64,000 nucleotides of DNA from Parachlorella kessleri. Its lineage: Eukaryota > Chlorophyta > Trebouxiophyceae > Chlorellales > Chlorellaceae. The stretch spans positions 44,557-108,556 of the forward strand of contig BBXU01001784.1 in the NCBI GenBank assembly GCA_001598975.1, given 5' to 3'. The position numbers were made by a program, and so were the translations under genes. Position 1 is the first letter of the stretch; each line of letters begins with the position of its first letter. The notes below the pieces were generated by a model, which was not told where the DNA came from, ran no database searches, and was given only the letters and a program-made list of their open reading frames with translations. Below are positions 23,055-35,600 of the stretch, piece by piece.

Positions 23055-24457
23055 TTAGTGCTTGCCATAGATGCCAGATGGCATACCAGCGATGGCGGGC
23101 ATCTTGGGGGTCAGGTCAGGGATCTGCATGCAGTAGAATGCAGCAGGATAAGTCGAGATGTTGAGCACAAGAGACAAAGTTGAAGGCTGGCATTCGGCAA
23201 GCGGCCATATTGTGGAATGGAGACCGGCAGGATGTTCATGCCTGACCGCACTTGTCTTGGTGCCTAGCCAAGCAAGCAAGACATGTGCACATACCGCTGC
23301 AACCCTGTGGCACTGTACCCCCCACATTGTGAGTACTAGACTCACCAGCACGGCATCGACGACCTGCACCAGGACCTTGCAGGCGGGGATGTCGGGCTTG
23401 ATGATGGCAGCGGGGGCGCCGCCAGAGGGGATGATGGACACCTCGGTGGTTTGCTGGTAGGGGTGGAACTCCATGGCCTTGACCTTGTTGACAGTCAGAA
23501 GGCTGGCAGCCATGGCAGCACCATCGGTGGCGTCGTCGGTCAGCAGGGTGTGCAGCTTCTGGCCATCGTACATCTGGGCGGTGGTGTAGACCTCAGGAGA
23601 GAAGTGATAGCTTAGCACCTGCAGGCAGTAGCAGCAAGGAAATCAGACGTTAGGGCATAGAACAATGTGCAGTGGGTGACAACATGGACAGCTGCTCTGG
23701 TGGCTGCCACACGCAGATGCGGTTTAAAGCTAAGATTACTAGGAAGGAGTGCAGGTACAGGGTCGGGCCAGAAGAAGTGCTATGTCAGCAAGGGAAGCCC
23801 ACTGCAAGGACGAGTATTGCCGCCCAATCTGCTCACCTTGACCAGCAGGTCCTTCTGTGCCAGCAGCTCGTCAGCGGACACACCCAGAGCCTTCAGAAGC
23901 TTGGCGAAGGCGGCATCGGTGGGGGCAAATAGGGTGCCCGACAGCTCGGGGTCAGCAAGCACGCTGTCCAGACCAGTGGCCTGTAGCAAGGGAGAACAAG
24001 CAGACATGGTGAAAGCAGGAAGCCTTTACAGGGCTGGCTTGCCTCTCCAGGCAGCAGGGCGACTACCTCCTGCATGCCTCTCCAAATAAGGAAGGCTGCT
24101 GGCAGAGCAAAACACCGTGGAGCAGCAACTGCGCATAACGCTCACCTTGGCAGCAGCCAGCAGGGCGGTGAAGTTGCCGTCAGCTGTGGCCAGTTCGGGC
24201 ACCGTCAGGCACTGGCGGGGACCGCTGACAACAACAGGAGGTGCCGGTGGGGCCTTGTGGTGCATCATGAACAGGTCATGGATGTCCCGTGTGGCAGCAG
24301 CTGCAGCAAGATAAGGCGTGCGTCAGACACCAGCTTGTTGCGAGTACTGACGCACCTGTAAAGCAGGCAAGCATTATGAGAGATCGCAGAAGGACCGGCT
24401 AAGCTCACCATAGCGGGCGAGGCCCAGGATGGCCACCAACAGCACGGCGCTCTTCAT
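23055..24457 (-). CDS. Secreted fasciclin (FAS1) domain protein, paralogue 3
   Basis: Five exons with the family's conserved structure: 24457-24409, 24300-24146, 23980-23837, 23618-23346, 23123-23055; 229 aa. Signal peptide MKSAVLLVAILGLARY. The Pro/Ala linker is two residues shorter than in copies 1-2 (HHKAPPAPP) and has lost the SPAP element. The NFT sequon, TLFAPTDAAFAKLLK, YHFSP and both cysteines are kept. Exon 4 is one codon longer in the variable loop (DDATDGAAMAA), and the tail begins IPDLTPKMPAI. The upstream region resembles that of FAS1-1, so these two may be regulated alike. Confidence 0.92.
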
Positions 24458-25393
24458 TGTCACTGCTTTGCGCTCCACAAGCACGGAAGAAAGGTCAGTG
24501 TTTATAAGTGTGCCACCTATGCCTTGAACAACTTGTGAGGTGCTTCCAAGCCAAGGGAGGTGCTGGCTTTTGTAGCGCCTCTCCCTGCGCTCGCGCCTCA
24601 TGGCAGCACATGGCGCTGGGACAATATTGGACACCGCGATCCGCCGTCTCCCAGAGGTTGAGCCAATGTTGGACACTGTGGGGGAGCCTTTCTTGGACCG
24701 GCTCCCGCCATGTGGACCGACAGGAGCGCCACACGCATGCCTGGACTAGAGGCGTGGGAGGGTGGCTTGCCAGGTGGATTGAGGGTGAGGATCAGAGCAG
24801 ACTTTGGTGGCATGCACCCTGCGTTCTAATCCAGCTTGACACGATGACTGTACTGCTTCTGAGTTTCCAGACTCGTTTCCGAGTGGCATAGTTAAGACCA
24901 AGGGTACGGTAGGACCTGGGGTAACTTGCTCTGGTCTTCTGGTTTTCTGATATCTGAGCTAGGGAGCAGCCCTGTATGTGGGGCCTTTGAGAATTGTTTT
25001 TCACAGATCAACTTCTATCTACTTCTGTCCTTGGATGCTCTATCTGTCCGCACAGGCAGGTGTGGAGGGTTCCCATCTTTCTTGCAGTTGTAAACTGTAC
25101 CTCACATACTGGTGGGCGATATCATGTCTTACAGAGATAACAATTGAAACAATGGTAGTGAGCAGCAAGGGTAAAATAAGGTGGCCGTCAGCAATGCCCA
25201 ATACAAGAAGAAACCCCAATGGTAAGCTGAGCAGTAGGATTTAGTCATAGCTGCCAAGTATTACCAAGAGTCAGACATGACCACATACTGCAGGCGGTTA
25301 CAATGAAATATAGATTAACATATATCAACCAAGGATGGCCCAGGGCTACCCGACTATAGCGCTACCTCAATTCCCACAAATCTTCAACATTCA
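24458..25393. other. Intergenic region between FAS1-3 and FAS1-4
   Basis: The first 260 bases are the probable FAS1-3 promoter. The remainder, up to the FAS1-4 stop codon, is comparatively AT-rich and shows no gene. Confidence 0.5.
24500..24712 (-). promoter_or_regulatory. Candidate FAS1-3 promoter, related to that of FAS1-1
   Basis: On the minus strand, GGCGCGAGCGC (24587-24597) is followed by ACAAAAGCC (about 24565-24573) and, nearer the gene, TTATAAAC (about 24502-24509). Upstream lie two related copies of a CAATATTGGACAC / CAATGTTGGACAC element (about 24622-24634 and 24663-24676) and TTTCTTGGACCGGCTCCCGCCATG. The same order is seen above FAS1-1. Function is inferred from this conservation. 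Confidence 0.35.
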
Positions 25394-26690
25394 TCAGTGC
25401 TTGCCATAAATGCCAGAAGGCACACCCTCAATGGCAGGCTCCTTGGGCGTCAGGTTGGGAACCTGCACAACAATGGTATGCTTAGATACGAATGATCAGC
25501 GCATCCTTCGGATTGGTACTTCAGCATTCAGCAACCCGCTGCCAGTATTTGAGGACTTGCAGCTGCACAAAAATTGAGGGATAGCACAGGCACAGCACTT
25601 GCAGGCAGCAAGGCCCACAGGCAGCACTCACCAGCACGGCGTCGACAACCTGCACCAGGACCTTGCAAGCGGGGATGTCGGGCTTGACAATGGCAGCGGG
25701 GGCACCACCAGAGGGGATGATGGACACCTCGGTGGTGCGCTGCCAGGGGTGGAAGTCGTATGCGGCAACCTTGTTCACGGTCAGGAGGCTTGCGGTCTTG
25801 GCAGCGCCAGTGGCATCAGCTGTCAGCAGGGTGGGCAGCTTCTGGCCGTCGTACATCTGGGCGGTGGTGTGAACCTCAGGGGAGAAGTGGTAGCTCAGCA
25901 CCTGTGCCACGGCAGTTGCGATTTTCTGTCAGAGTGGGTGTGAAAGTCTGGGCAGCAGAGAATGGGTGCCTGCTCACCCGAGGTGCCATGCCAGGCAGTG
26001 TTATGCAAGAACAGCTGAAATACCTATAGACAAAGGGGCCAGGTGTCCTGCATCAACAGCTCCATTGAGCCAAGTAATTGTCACTGCTCACCTTCACCAG
26101 CAGGTCCTTCTGTGCCAGCAGCTCGTCAGCGGACACGCCCAGCGCCTTCAGGAGCTTGGCGAAGGCGGCATCGGTGGGGGCAAAGAGGGTGCCAGACAGC
26201 TCGGGGTCGGCAAGCACGCTGTCCAGGCCGGCAGCCTGCAGCAGTATAAGCAAGCCGATGAGGTGGAAGGCAGGAAGGCCTGTCGAGAGTGACTTGGTTC
26301 TTCAGGGCAACTCCCACCCTCATGTCACTGTCGTTGAGCAAGTCTGCTGGCAGAGCAAACACCTTTCAGCAGCAGCACACATAATGCCCACCTTGGAAGC
26401 AGCCAGCAGGGCAGTGAAGTTGCCGTCTGCTGCGGCCAGCTCCGGCACTGTGAGGCACTGGCGGGGGCCGCTGACCACGACAGGAGGTGCAGGTGGGGCC
26501 ATGTGGTGCTTCATGAGCGCCTCATAGATGAGGCCGTTGGCAGCAGCTGCAGGCCACCATGAGAAAGGTTGTGATTTAGTCAAGTGCAAACAGGGGCAAA
26601 GCAGCACGCCCGTCAGTGCGAACGCGAGCAAGCACACCCACCATACTGGGCAAGGCCAAGCATGGCCAGGAGGACGAGGGCGTTCTTCAT
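25394..26690 (-). CDS. Secreted fasciclin (FAS1) domain protein, paralogue 4
   Basis: Fourth FAS1 copy, 228 aa, exons 26690-26642, 26546-26392, 26235-26092, 25901-25632, 25462-25394. Signal peptide MKNALVLLAMLGLAQY. It is the most divergent copy: the segment after the signal peptide reads NGLIYEALMKHHM where the others have TGDIHDL or TRDIHDL; exon 4 has VAAYDFHPWQRTTEV instead of VKAMEFHPYQQTTEV; and the tail begins VPNLTPKEPAI. TLFAPTDAAFAKLLK, YHFSP, the NFT sequon and both cysteines remain. It ends in TGA, unlike the TAA or TAG of its sisters. Its start codon faces the helicase gene across 537 bases. Confidence 0.92.
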
Positions 26691-27227
26691 TTCGCTACTT
26701 TGTGGTTGCTTGCAAGCTAATCCTAGCCAACAGGAGTGCTAAGACCCGAAGCACGTCTGTAGCTGGCTACTGTTAGCAGAGGTGCGGGGATATCTTCCTT
26801 TTGCAGTGAGGGCAGCCCTTAAGTAGAGCCCGTCCGGCCAGCCTCGGCGGGCCCCAGACTTGGCACCAACCTTGGGGATGGCACACCAAGCCATGCGGCC
26901 CGAGTGGTTGAGGGATCTGGGCAGCTTAATAACAGCTTTACATCAGCTAAGCCACTGAAATCCGGTCTGTTCCACAACCTAGTAGCAGTACCTGGGCAGT
27001 ATCTTGACACTGCGATGCCTGCTGGCAGAGCATGGGCGCCTGCGGAAGCATGTGCGGAAGGAGCACCATGATGCATCACTTCAGGCTCCTCCAAAGCTCG
27101 TATGCGTCATTTAGTGAACTTCTTATTTTTGAAGCGGGCATGCATGCTATGCTATAATACCATCTTTTAGTCGCGACCTGAGAGGTGTTAGGTGCCACTT
27201 GGCAGCTGAACGAGATGAGATAAGCTA
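26691..27227. promoter_or_regulatory. Divergent upstream region, FAS1-4 / DEAD-box helicase
   Basis: 537 bases between the FAS1-4 ATG on the minus strand and the helicase ATG on the plus strand; both promoters are expected here. No gene and no clear shared element with the FAS1-1/FAS1-3 upstream regions was seen. Confidence 0.4.
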
Positions 27228-30200
27228 ATGGCAAAGCGAAAGCACTCGGAGGTCAGCGGACTGGGATCACCTCCGCATGATGAGGTAGCACTAGCAAAAC
27301 CAGCCAGCAAGGAGAAGCGAAAGAAGACGCACACAAAGCAGCATGCAGAAGCACAAGTGTCTAACGTGGCTAGGGGCGCCGCCCAGGGCGGCACTGAGCT
27401 TGAGGTTGCCGAGCAAGAATTCGTAGAAGCTCCACCTGCACCCAAGCTTGCAGTGCCGCATGGGCAGCAGCATAAGCAGCAGCAGCAGCAGGCCCCACAG
27501 AACAACTTGCCAGATCAACCCCCTGGCAAGCCAGCCCCTGTGCTGCCATGGATGCGGGTGCCAATAGCCATCGAGGCCTCAGAAGGCATTTTGCTTGAGG
27601 AGGTGCACGGCTTAGACCCTCGGCTCAAAGCCGGTCTGGAAGGTGCGGCTTGGCAAGATAATCACTGACCTGCTAGCTGTGGATTACGCACACTGAGTGC
27701 AGGGGATACCCAGCTAGAGAGTTGGACCTGTGTTTGGGGGCAGCGCTAGGCATGTTCGCTGGCCTTCCACTGGCATGCGCTGGCCATTCCACTGACCATT
27801 CCAGCAAGGATCACGTGCCAGTGGTTGCCGTCTGCCGTCTGCTGTCATGCTGCTGACCTTGTGGCTGACTGGCAATGGACTGATACATATGCTCTTGGCA
27901 TCGCCCCTGTGCGCGCACTCTCACACACCGATATGCTGCCAGCCCTGCTGCAGGAACAGGAGTGGAGGTACTGTTCCCTGTGCAGACAGTTGTGTGGCAG
28001 GAGACTGCGGGTGGCAGCAGCACCCAGCATGACATCTGTATCTCGGCGCCAACCGGCAGCGGCAAGACACTGTCATATGCCCTGCCAGTGCTTCAGGCAC
28101 TCTCCCGGTAAGGCAGACAGAGGGGTATTACATATGTCTTCTGCCGGCGCTGTTGTAGGTGTTTTCCTGTCTTGGCGTTGCATTTGCCAGGCTTAGATGT
28201 GAACTGCGTATGTACCAGCATTCGCTGCAGTCGACTGCCTGCTGCAATTGTCTCTCGCAACTGGCAGTGACCAGCCTCAGGTCTTTCACCATGTATACCA
28301 CAGCCTGCATGACTCTGGGTAGTTCAGAACACCCAACCAGCATTGAGCAAGTCCTGTGTGCATGTGATCCTCTCCTGCAGGAGTGTCGCGCCGGGGCTGC
28401 GTGCCTTGATAGTACTGCCAACTAGGGACCTTGCTCTACAAGTCTACCAGGTGTTGATGCCGCTGTGCCCAGCGCTGGGGCTCACAGCGTGCGTGGCATG
28501 TGGCAAGGTGAGCTGGACCTCTATATATGCCGCCCAACGCTTGCAGCATGTTTGGAGGAGTCCTGCATGACAGGCGCCAGTGCTGAGAACTACTCACTGT
28601 TGTCCAGAGTTAGATGTCCGTCTTACCAGGCGGAAACGGGGCCAGTGCGTCAAGACTCCCACGCCCCAGCTGCAATGCTCACACATGCCTGCAGGCCAGC
28701 CTGGCAGCCGAAGCCGAGCTGCTCTCTGCAGCTGCGGTGGACATCCTGCTGGCAACCCCCGGCAGGCTCATTTCCCATCTGGAGGGCACCCCTGGCCTTG
28801 ACCTCAGCTGCCTGTCATTCTTAGTCATCGATGAGACAGACCGACTACTCCGGCAGGCCTACCAGGACTGGTTACCTAAGCTGCTAGCAGCAGCTGGGCT
28901 CCCAGCAGCTGTTGAGACAGCGCTGGCAGGAGGCACAGATGCTGCCCGTAGCAGCAGCGGCAGTGGCAGTCTGCTGCAGGGTGCACCCAGTGGACTTGGC
29001 ACTGGCGGCCGCGCTCATGGCGCGAGCAGCAGTGGCCTGGAGGGAAGCAGAGGCAGCAGCGACTGGCTGGGAGGCAGCAGCGGTAGCAGGCGGCGGCTTG
29101 TGAAGTTTGTGGTGTCGGCTACTCTCACAAGAGACCCATCCAAGCTGGAGCGCTTGGGGCTGCACTGCCCCCGGTACATAGCGACCAGCGCAGGTAGGCC
29201 TTGGCATATGGCACCGCTGGTGTTCTTAGTAGGCAAGAAGCCGGCTTCAACTCTATGCTGCCATCAGCTCGCGCTCGTCATGATGTCGCCCTCTATCCTA
29301 TATCAACAATCTCCCCCTGGCGTGTGTCTTTACGACCTCAGCGCTTGGAAGAGCCTTGCACATGTCGCCTCGTTGCTGGTCCTGCACTAGTCAAGTATCA
29401 CGTCAAGCTATTGGTTGGCCAGTGCCTGCATTTACCTTCCCCATGTCTCTCCTTCCTGCAATTGCCACGGCTACAAGTGGCTATAAAGGCTTGTTGGGAG
29501 TCGGTGGTGTTTATGCCCCTAGACTGTGTGCCTGCACCCGGCACACCCGCCTGTTCTTCCCTGCTGCCTGCAGTCGACCACCACTACAAACCCTTCCCCT
29601 TCCCTATGCTCAGAAGTGTTGGGCGGTGCCAGTCCTTCCAGTCGTCCTGCCTGCCATCCACCAATTCTTTCACTTCCCGTCCTGCCTGCCTGCAGTTGAC
29701 CACCGCTACAAGCTGCCGCGAGGCCTTGTGGAGCGCAAACTAGTGGTGCCTGCCGAGAACAAGCCCCTGGCGCTGGCAGCGCTTCTGCGGGAACTGCAAG
29801 GGGAGGCCACCATCGTGTTCACATCAAGCGTGGAGGCAACGCGCAGGCAAGCAACAGGGGACATGGGGCGCCGCCTGCCTGCCTGGTTAAAGCTCCTGAA
29901 GAAGGCCGTTTGTAGCACTTTGGTGGATGTAAACTGGCTGGCAAATTGAAAGCCTATCGGGTGACCGCCTCTTGTACTGCGTTCTTCCCTGTCCATGCTT
30001 GTGTCCTGTGTGTTGTATCGCTACACAGTTGCTGTCTGCCGCTACCAACCCAGCCGCTGACCCCTATTTAGAAAGTGTTTCTGCTGCGGGCTGCACCACC
30101 TGTTGCACGCCTTGTGCTGCCTGCCAGGCCGGGGAGTGATAGGCTTGACCTGCACTGTGTGGAGCAATGGCTCTGCCCCACGACATGCCTATGCTGCGTG

Positions 30201-31849
30201 TGCTGCCCTGCAGGCTTTGCCACCTGCTGCAAGCCCTGCACTGCCTGCCTGACCGGGTGGTAGAGTACAGCAGCCAGCTGAGGCCCGAAGCACGCCAGGG
30301 GGCCCTAGACGACTTCCGGAGCGGAGCAGCCAAGGTGGGAGCTAACTTGCAAAGCCAGTTCCCGTATGGAGAGTCACCTCTTCAGCCCCCTGGGTAACCG
30401 GAAAGCCGGCGGGCTCGATGCTGATAAGTCTTTGATGGTGGTCAAAAGGGGGCTTGATGGGTTCGATTGGCGCAAGTCTACATCTTGTATGGGAGGGGGC
30501 ACACATGTGTCTGTCAGCTCCTCACACATGCTGGTTGTGTGGAAGCATCACACCTGACAGGAGCATTGACTAGCGCTTGATTGTGATAGCCTTGCCAGCT
30601 GACATGACAAGCAGTCGCTGCGCAGGTGCTGGTCTGCTCTGACGCCATGACGCGCGGCATGGATGTGGAGGGGGTGGCCAATGTGATCAACTACGATGCC
30701 CCCGTGTATGTCAAGACCTACGTCCATCGGGCCGGCCGCACCGCCAGGGCAGGTGCGCCAGAGCGACCTTGTATTGACATGGCTAGCAATTTCAATGGCG
30801 TTCTTGGGTGCAGATGGCTTGAAAGATGCTGCAGGTTGGTTCCCGTAAACTGCTTGACAGGGCGCCCGCTGTATGCTGAAAGCCGCGCTGGTGCACAGTG
30901 GCCGCGCCGCCGCTCACTTTATTTCCAGCTGCGGTATATTCCCATGGCGTGCTGCTAGATACCAAACGCATGGCCGGCATGCTGCCTGCATGCTCCGCAA
31001 GGAGAGCTATTTGTGCGATTGCAGGGCGCAGCGGCCGCGTCTTCACCCTCCTGCGGCACGAGGATGTGAAGCACTTCAAAGGCATGCTGCGCAAGGCCGA
31101 CAACACGTTTGTGAGCGACCACAAGCTTGCCAGGGACATGCTGGAAGCCCTACGCCCAGAGGTGGATCAGGCGTTGCAGGAGATGCAGGTGGGCTGCCGA
31201 AGCTTTCATGGCTTACAGAGTGGGCCGTTCGTCTGGGTTCACATCTGGCCAGGAAGGCTGTGCAGGCCCTGTGTGTGAGGTGGAGGGGGCACTGCATGAG
31301 ATGTTGGGGGTGGAATGGTACGTCTGGAACTGGGCAAGATCAAACCTGGGAGCCGTGATAGGAATCGTGGGTTGGTTTGCGGTGGTAGTCAGCTGGGCAG
31401 TGGAAGCCATCCATCCACCGTAAGTGGACCAGGCACCACAAGGGTTGTGGAATGCCACGATGGGATGTGTACTTCTCGTTTGTATAGTTGCCAACAGCCA
31501 AAGGAGGGCCAGGGAAGACTTGACAAGCCGGGCTGGAGGTTGATGATGATGATTTGATTGTCATGTGCAGCAAGATGCTGGAGTGTCCCAGAGCATGGCT
31601 GTCTGGGAGCGTACCAGCCACCAGAACTCTGCTGAGGGACACAAACTGCGAAAAGTGAAGCTTTTGCACAAGTGGCTGCAGGAGTGGATGACAAGCTCTG
31701 GTGCAGGGCAGTTGGACGGCCAGACAGCGGATGCAGTACAACCCAGTGAGCAGCGGCAGGGTAGACAGGACAAGGCAGTGCGCAAGACTGCATACAAACG
31801 GAGGCGGCTGACTGGCATCATGGAGTTCTCTGCTACTGCTGTGGCTTGA
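27228..31849 (+). CDS. DDX51: DEAD-box ATP-dependent RNA helicase, DDX51/Dbp6-like
   Basis: Predicted nucleolar helicase of 60S ribosome assembly. Nine exons, in phase, 678 aa: 27228-27642, 27954-28107, 28381-28507, 28695-29193, 29696-29846, 30214-30334, 30626-30752, 31025-31188, 31571-31849. The Lys- and Gln-rich N-terminus is nucleolar-like. Motifs: Q-motif region VLFPVQ (residues about 144-149), motif I APTGSGKT (170-177), Ia PTRDLA, Ib TPGRL, motif II DETD (278-281, variant of DEAD), motif III SAT, then IVFTSS, motif V TRGMDV and motif [29 protein letters not shown] matches the DDX51-type context after motif II. A Ser/Gly-rich insert of about 70 residues separates motifs II and III. Intron 5 has a GC donor (CGCAG|GCAAGC). 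The C-terminus is basic ([10 protein letters not shown]). Confidence 0.9.
29553..29720 (+). repeat. Duplicated 3' splice site and exon start in helicase intron 4
   Basis: CTGCCTGCAG followed by GTTGACCACCGCTACAAG-type sequence at the true exon 5 start (29696) has a near copy 122 bases upstream, where the acceptor-like CAG ends at 29573 and is followed by TCGACCACCACTACAAAC. Using the upstream copy would shift the frame, so it reads as a decoy or relic of a small duplication. Confidence 0.6.
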
Positions 31850-32675
31850 GAGGCCTCCTTACAACGGCATGCATGTATTATAAGGCCACTGAACAACAGC
31901 GTGCAGGGCTCACCTGCGTAGGGAAGCACTGCTTACCTTGGACTGGCTTGCTAGTACTGTTCTACAGGGGAGAGGAAGTTGATGGTGCTGAGCATAGGGA
32001 TTGCATAGCCCTGGTATGAAACATGAGCTCGCCTGGCTACTAGCAATGAGCCACTTTTACAAAGTACCGTGTCTGCCACCTTCACTGTCAGAAGCCCGCT
32101 AAAGTAGGTAACGTCGGTTACGCTGGGTACCACCTGGTTCGCTAAGAGGGTTCCAGCATGCTGTCACGCTGGACTAGGCTTTAGGCGCAAGTGCTAAGGA
32201 TGGCAAGTGCCTCACACCCTCACCACAGCTGGAAGCAAGCAAAGAATGCGATCCGTACACCAACTAAGACGACCATGTGATTCTAGGCAAGGCAGCTTGT
32301 GGAGCAGCAAAGCAAAGCAGGGAAAACTCTATATCATGAGACACAGGATGTGTAGGATGGGCCACTCCGCGATACAAGGCTAGCATACAACACCATTTCA
32401 AACAAGGAGATTTAACCCTAAAGAATTGAGGGAAATTGTCCAGTAAGACACGCACTACAACATGAAGGCCGTATCCCCACCTACACACTTACGCGCTGTT
32501 GCTACCCCTGAAATCAGACGTGTGAGAACACTAGTGCAGCGCAGTCCCATGGCAGCAGGGGTGGGCAGGCTTCAAGCAACAAAATTTGCCCACTTAGGCC
32601 ACCTGCAGTGCAGCTACACTTTGCAGGCACACCTCACTAATTTGGGACCCACAAATATGGCGCCTCTCCAGTGCC
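31850..32675. other. Convergent intergenic region, helicase / U-box-WD40 gene
   Basis: 826 bases with two 3' UTRs expected. No gene, repeat or strong signal was recognised. A minus-strand frame at 31951-32133 is isolated and without a domain. Confidence 0.5.
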
Positions 32676-35600
32676 CTACCATACACCAATGGCCCCATCG
32701 TAGGCCCCACTAAAGACCTTGCCATCGGCAGCTGCCAGGACTCGCACGGCATCCTCGTGGCCATCACACTTCCGCACACAGCGCCAGGTGGCCAGGTCCC
32801 AAAACCGCACAGTGGTGTCTGCACACAAGCATTGATCCACAAGCGAGATTGGTCATATCCAGCAACATTAAACACTTCATCAGCTTCGTCTCAGTCCACC
32901 GAGCTACCACTCTTGAAAACTAACACTCTTGCAGTTCACACTACAGGCCCCCATTTACATATATTCAGCTTCACATTGTTGATGCCACCTGCCATTAAGC
33001 TCCACAGCATGTAAGAAGCTCCTTGAACGCTATCGCACGACCTTGACTGCAGACTCTCTGTGGGCCTTATAAATGACCAGCCATAATCACTGGGACTAGA
33101 ACATTTACAAATGCACTTACCATAGCTCCCACTGACCAGAAACGTGTCGCCAACTGCCAATGCCAACACTGCCTCGTTGTGACCCTCAAGGACCTACAAG
33201 GCACCATACACAGTCAACTTGATTATTTGTGGGCTTTTCAAGGGCATAATGTGCTCATCAGCTGTTGTATTCAGGCAAAAGTTTTCACAGGGCACGCACA
33301 TGCTTGTTCCAGAGCAGAAGTGCTGCCGTACTCCAACAAAAATGGTCCCGCACCACCAACCCGAGCCCTGCCTTCAGAGCCAAGCAACCACGCTACATTC
33401 CAGTGACCCAGGAGGGCCTGTTTGCCCTCGCACCACCCCTGTGCAGCACACATCCACAGACTGTGCCCCTGTTCACCTTAATACACTCCAGCGTCTCGGC
33501 TGACCACACGCGCACGGTCTTGTCCCAGGACCCGCTGAACAGGTAGCCCCTGCCCACAGCTAGCACGCGCACATTGTCTTCATGGCCTTCCAGTGTCTTG
33601 AGGCATTGCAGCGTGGCCACGTCCCAGGCCTGCAGGTCAGACACCATGACGGAATCACTGCACTGACCAACAAGCGTTAAACCTCTGTGCCAGCCATTGA
33701 TGCTGGTCATACCATGTGGCAAGGCCACCTGTACGCACAACATGCTGTGAAGTAGAAGAAAGCTCAAGGTCAATATCACGTCGCATGAGACCAACGCAAC
33801 AGCGGTGACCTTCGCAGTTCAGTCTGGCATGCCACTGACAGCCAAGACAAGCTCGTCACAGTTACCACCCTTTCGCCGTCCGTCACAAACCCACTCACCT
33901 TGATAGTGGTGTCATCCGAGCCGCTGAACACAACACGGTCCGATGCTGCCAGCGCCCTCACAGCCCCTGTGTGGCCCACCAGTGTGGCCAGGCAGCGCAA
34001 GCTATTGGCGTCCCAGACCCGCACTGTCTTGTCATAACTGCCGCTGAAAATCTTGTCACCACATCGAACCAGCGTGCGCACAGGGCCCGTATGCCCGGAA
34101 AGGGTGGCAATGCACTCCAGAGTCTCAGTGTCCCACACCTGTGGGCAGGGAAGCGGAGTTGAGCTGCGCCTTGAAAATGCTTGAACCGGAAGTCAATGCC
34201 CAGGTGAGGGTGAGGACGCCATGACACAGAAGTTGGGTTGTACTAATAGCAGCCAAAGACCGATACAACCAGCACCACCATGCTGCAGCAGACACACCGC
34301 ACTCGACAGGGTGCAGCAAGCTCTGAAGCACACCAGTAAGGCTTGGAGAAAAGTCCTGCAGAGCTGAACTGCCCATCCTTACACACCTTGACTGTGCCAT
34401 CATAGCTCCCACTAAACAGCTTGTTGCCAGCGACTGCCAATGTGCGCACAGCATCGGTATGCCCTGTGAGGGTCTTCACGCGCTGCAAGCTGTCCAGGGA
34501 CCACACCCTGATTGTGTAGTCATAGCTGCCGCTGAACAGCTTGTCACCCGCCACTGCCAGGGACAGCACTGGGCGTGTGTGGTCCTCAAGCACCTGCTAT
34601 ACAACCAGCTTTAGTAACTTGTCTGGTATTTCTGTCCGGCATATCCACCTGCAGGCGTCGGGCGGCATGAAGCCCAGCACACAGATATCGTATCCCGATC
34701 TGGCCTCTTACTATAAAGTAAATGTGAACTAAAATGAACTAAATGTGCGCGAACTCATGCCATGACCATGTCGGGTCGGGAAGGACAGGCCCCCAGCCCT
34801 CACCCCACACACACCCTAGGACTGTACATACGATTATTCAGATCAGGCGTACCTGTACGCAGCGTTTACTGTTGATATCCCAAACACGCACAGTCTTGTC
34901 TGCTGACGCCGTGAACAGCATGTTGCCTCGCACCTCCACTGCCCAAATGATCTCCTCATGACCCTGCATAAGGAAAACCCAGCTGACGGCAACCCAGAGG
35001 AGCAGGTATAACTTAGAAGACAAAGTCCTCATATATTACGATGGTAGCCTAAGTCAGCCACACTGCCAAAACTTACACCAAGATACAACAAGGGAAGGTT
35101 AACTGCAGCACATCACCCACATGCAGGATGTTGCCAGCGCGATCCTCGTCCCATTTGAAGACTGGCTGCACCGCGGGCCGCGGCTCTGGCTTCGGTAGCT
35201 CCACGCTATTGGCTTGTGCCCAGTCCTACAAGTACCCATACTGCCAATTATGATTAATCCAGTATGGAGTACGAACGCATCTGAAAATCCAACAAAGCTG
35301 GTCATCAAACAGCATCTTCAACACGTCAAGCCGACACGCTCACTGGCTAGCCGGTGGTGTGACAGCTGTGCTCCCAACACACACCTGGATTGCACTCCGC
35401 AGCGCAAAGTTCGGCGTAAGCTCCAAATGCCGCAATCGCATGCCAGTGACAGGGCACGTTTTATGCCCCTGCTCCAGCCACCGCTCTATGCTGCTTCGGT
35501 CATATGTATGGCCCGTGGCCAGGATAACGGGGTCGACCTGCGGCACGGGGCCGCCTTAGATAACGTAAAAGGGTTCGTTCGTGACACCTCCTTAGCACTT

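Noticed and set aside
30440..30480. GGGTTCGATTGG resembling a tRNA T-loop
   Set aside because: No T-stem or acceptor stem pairs around it, and it lies in a helicase intron.
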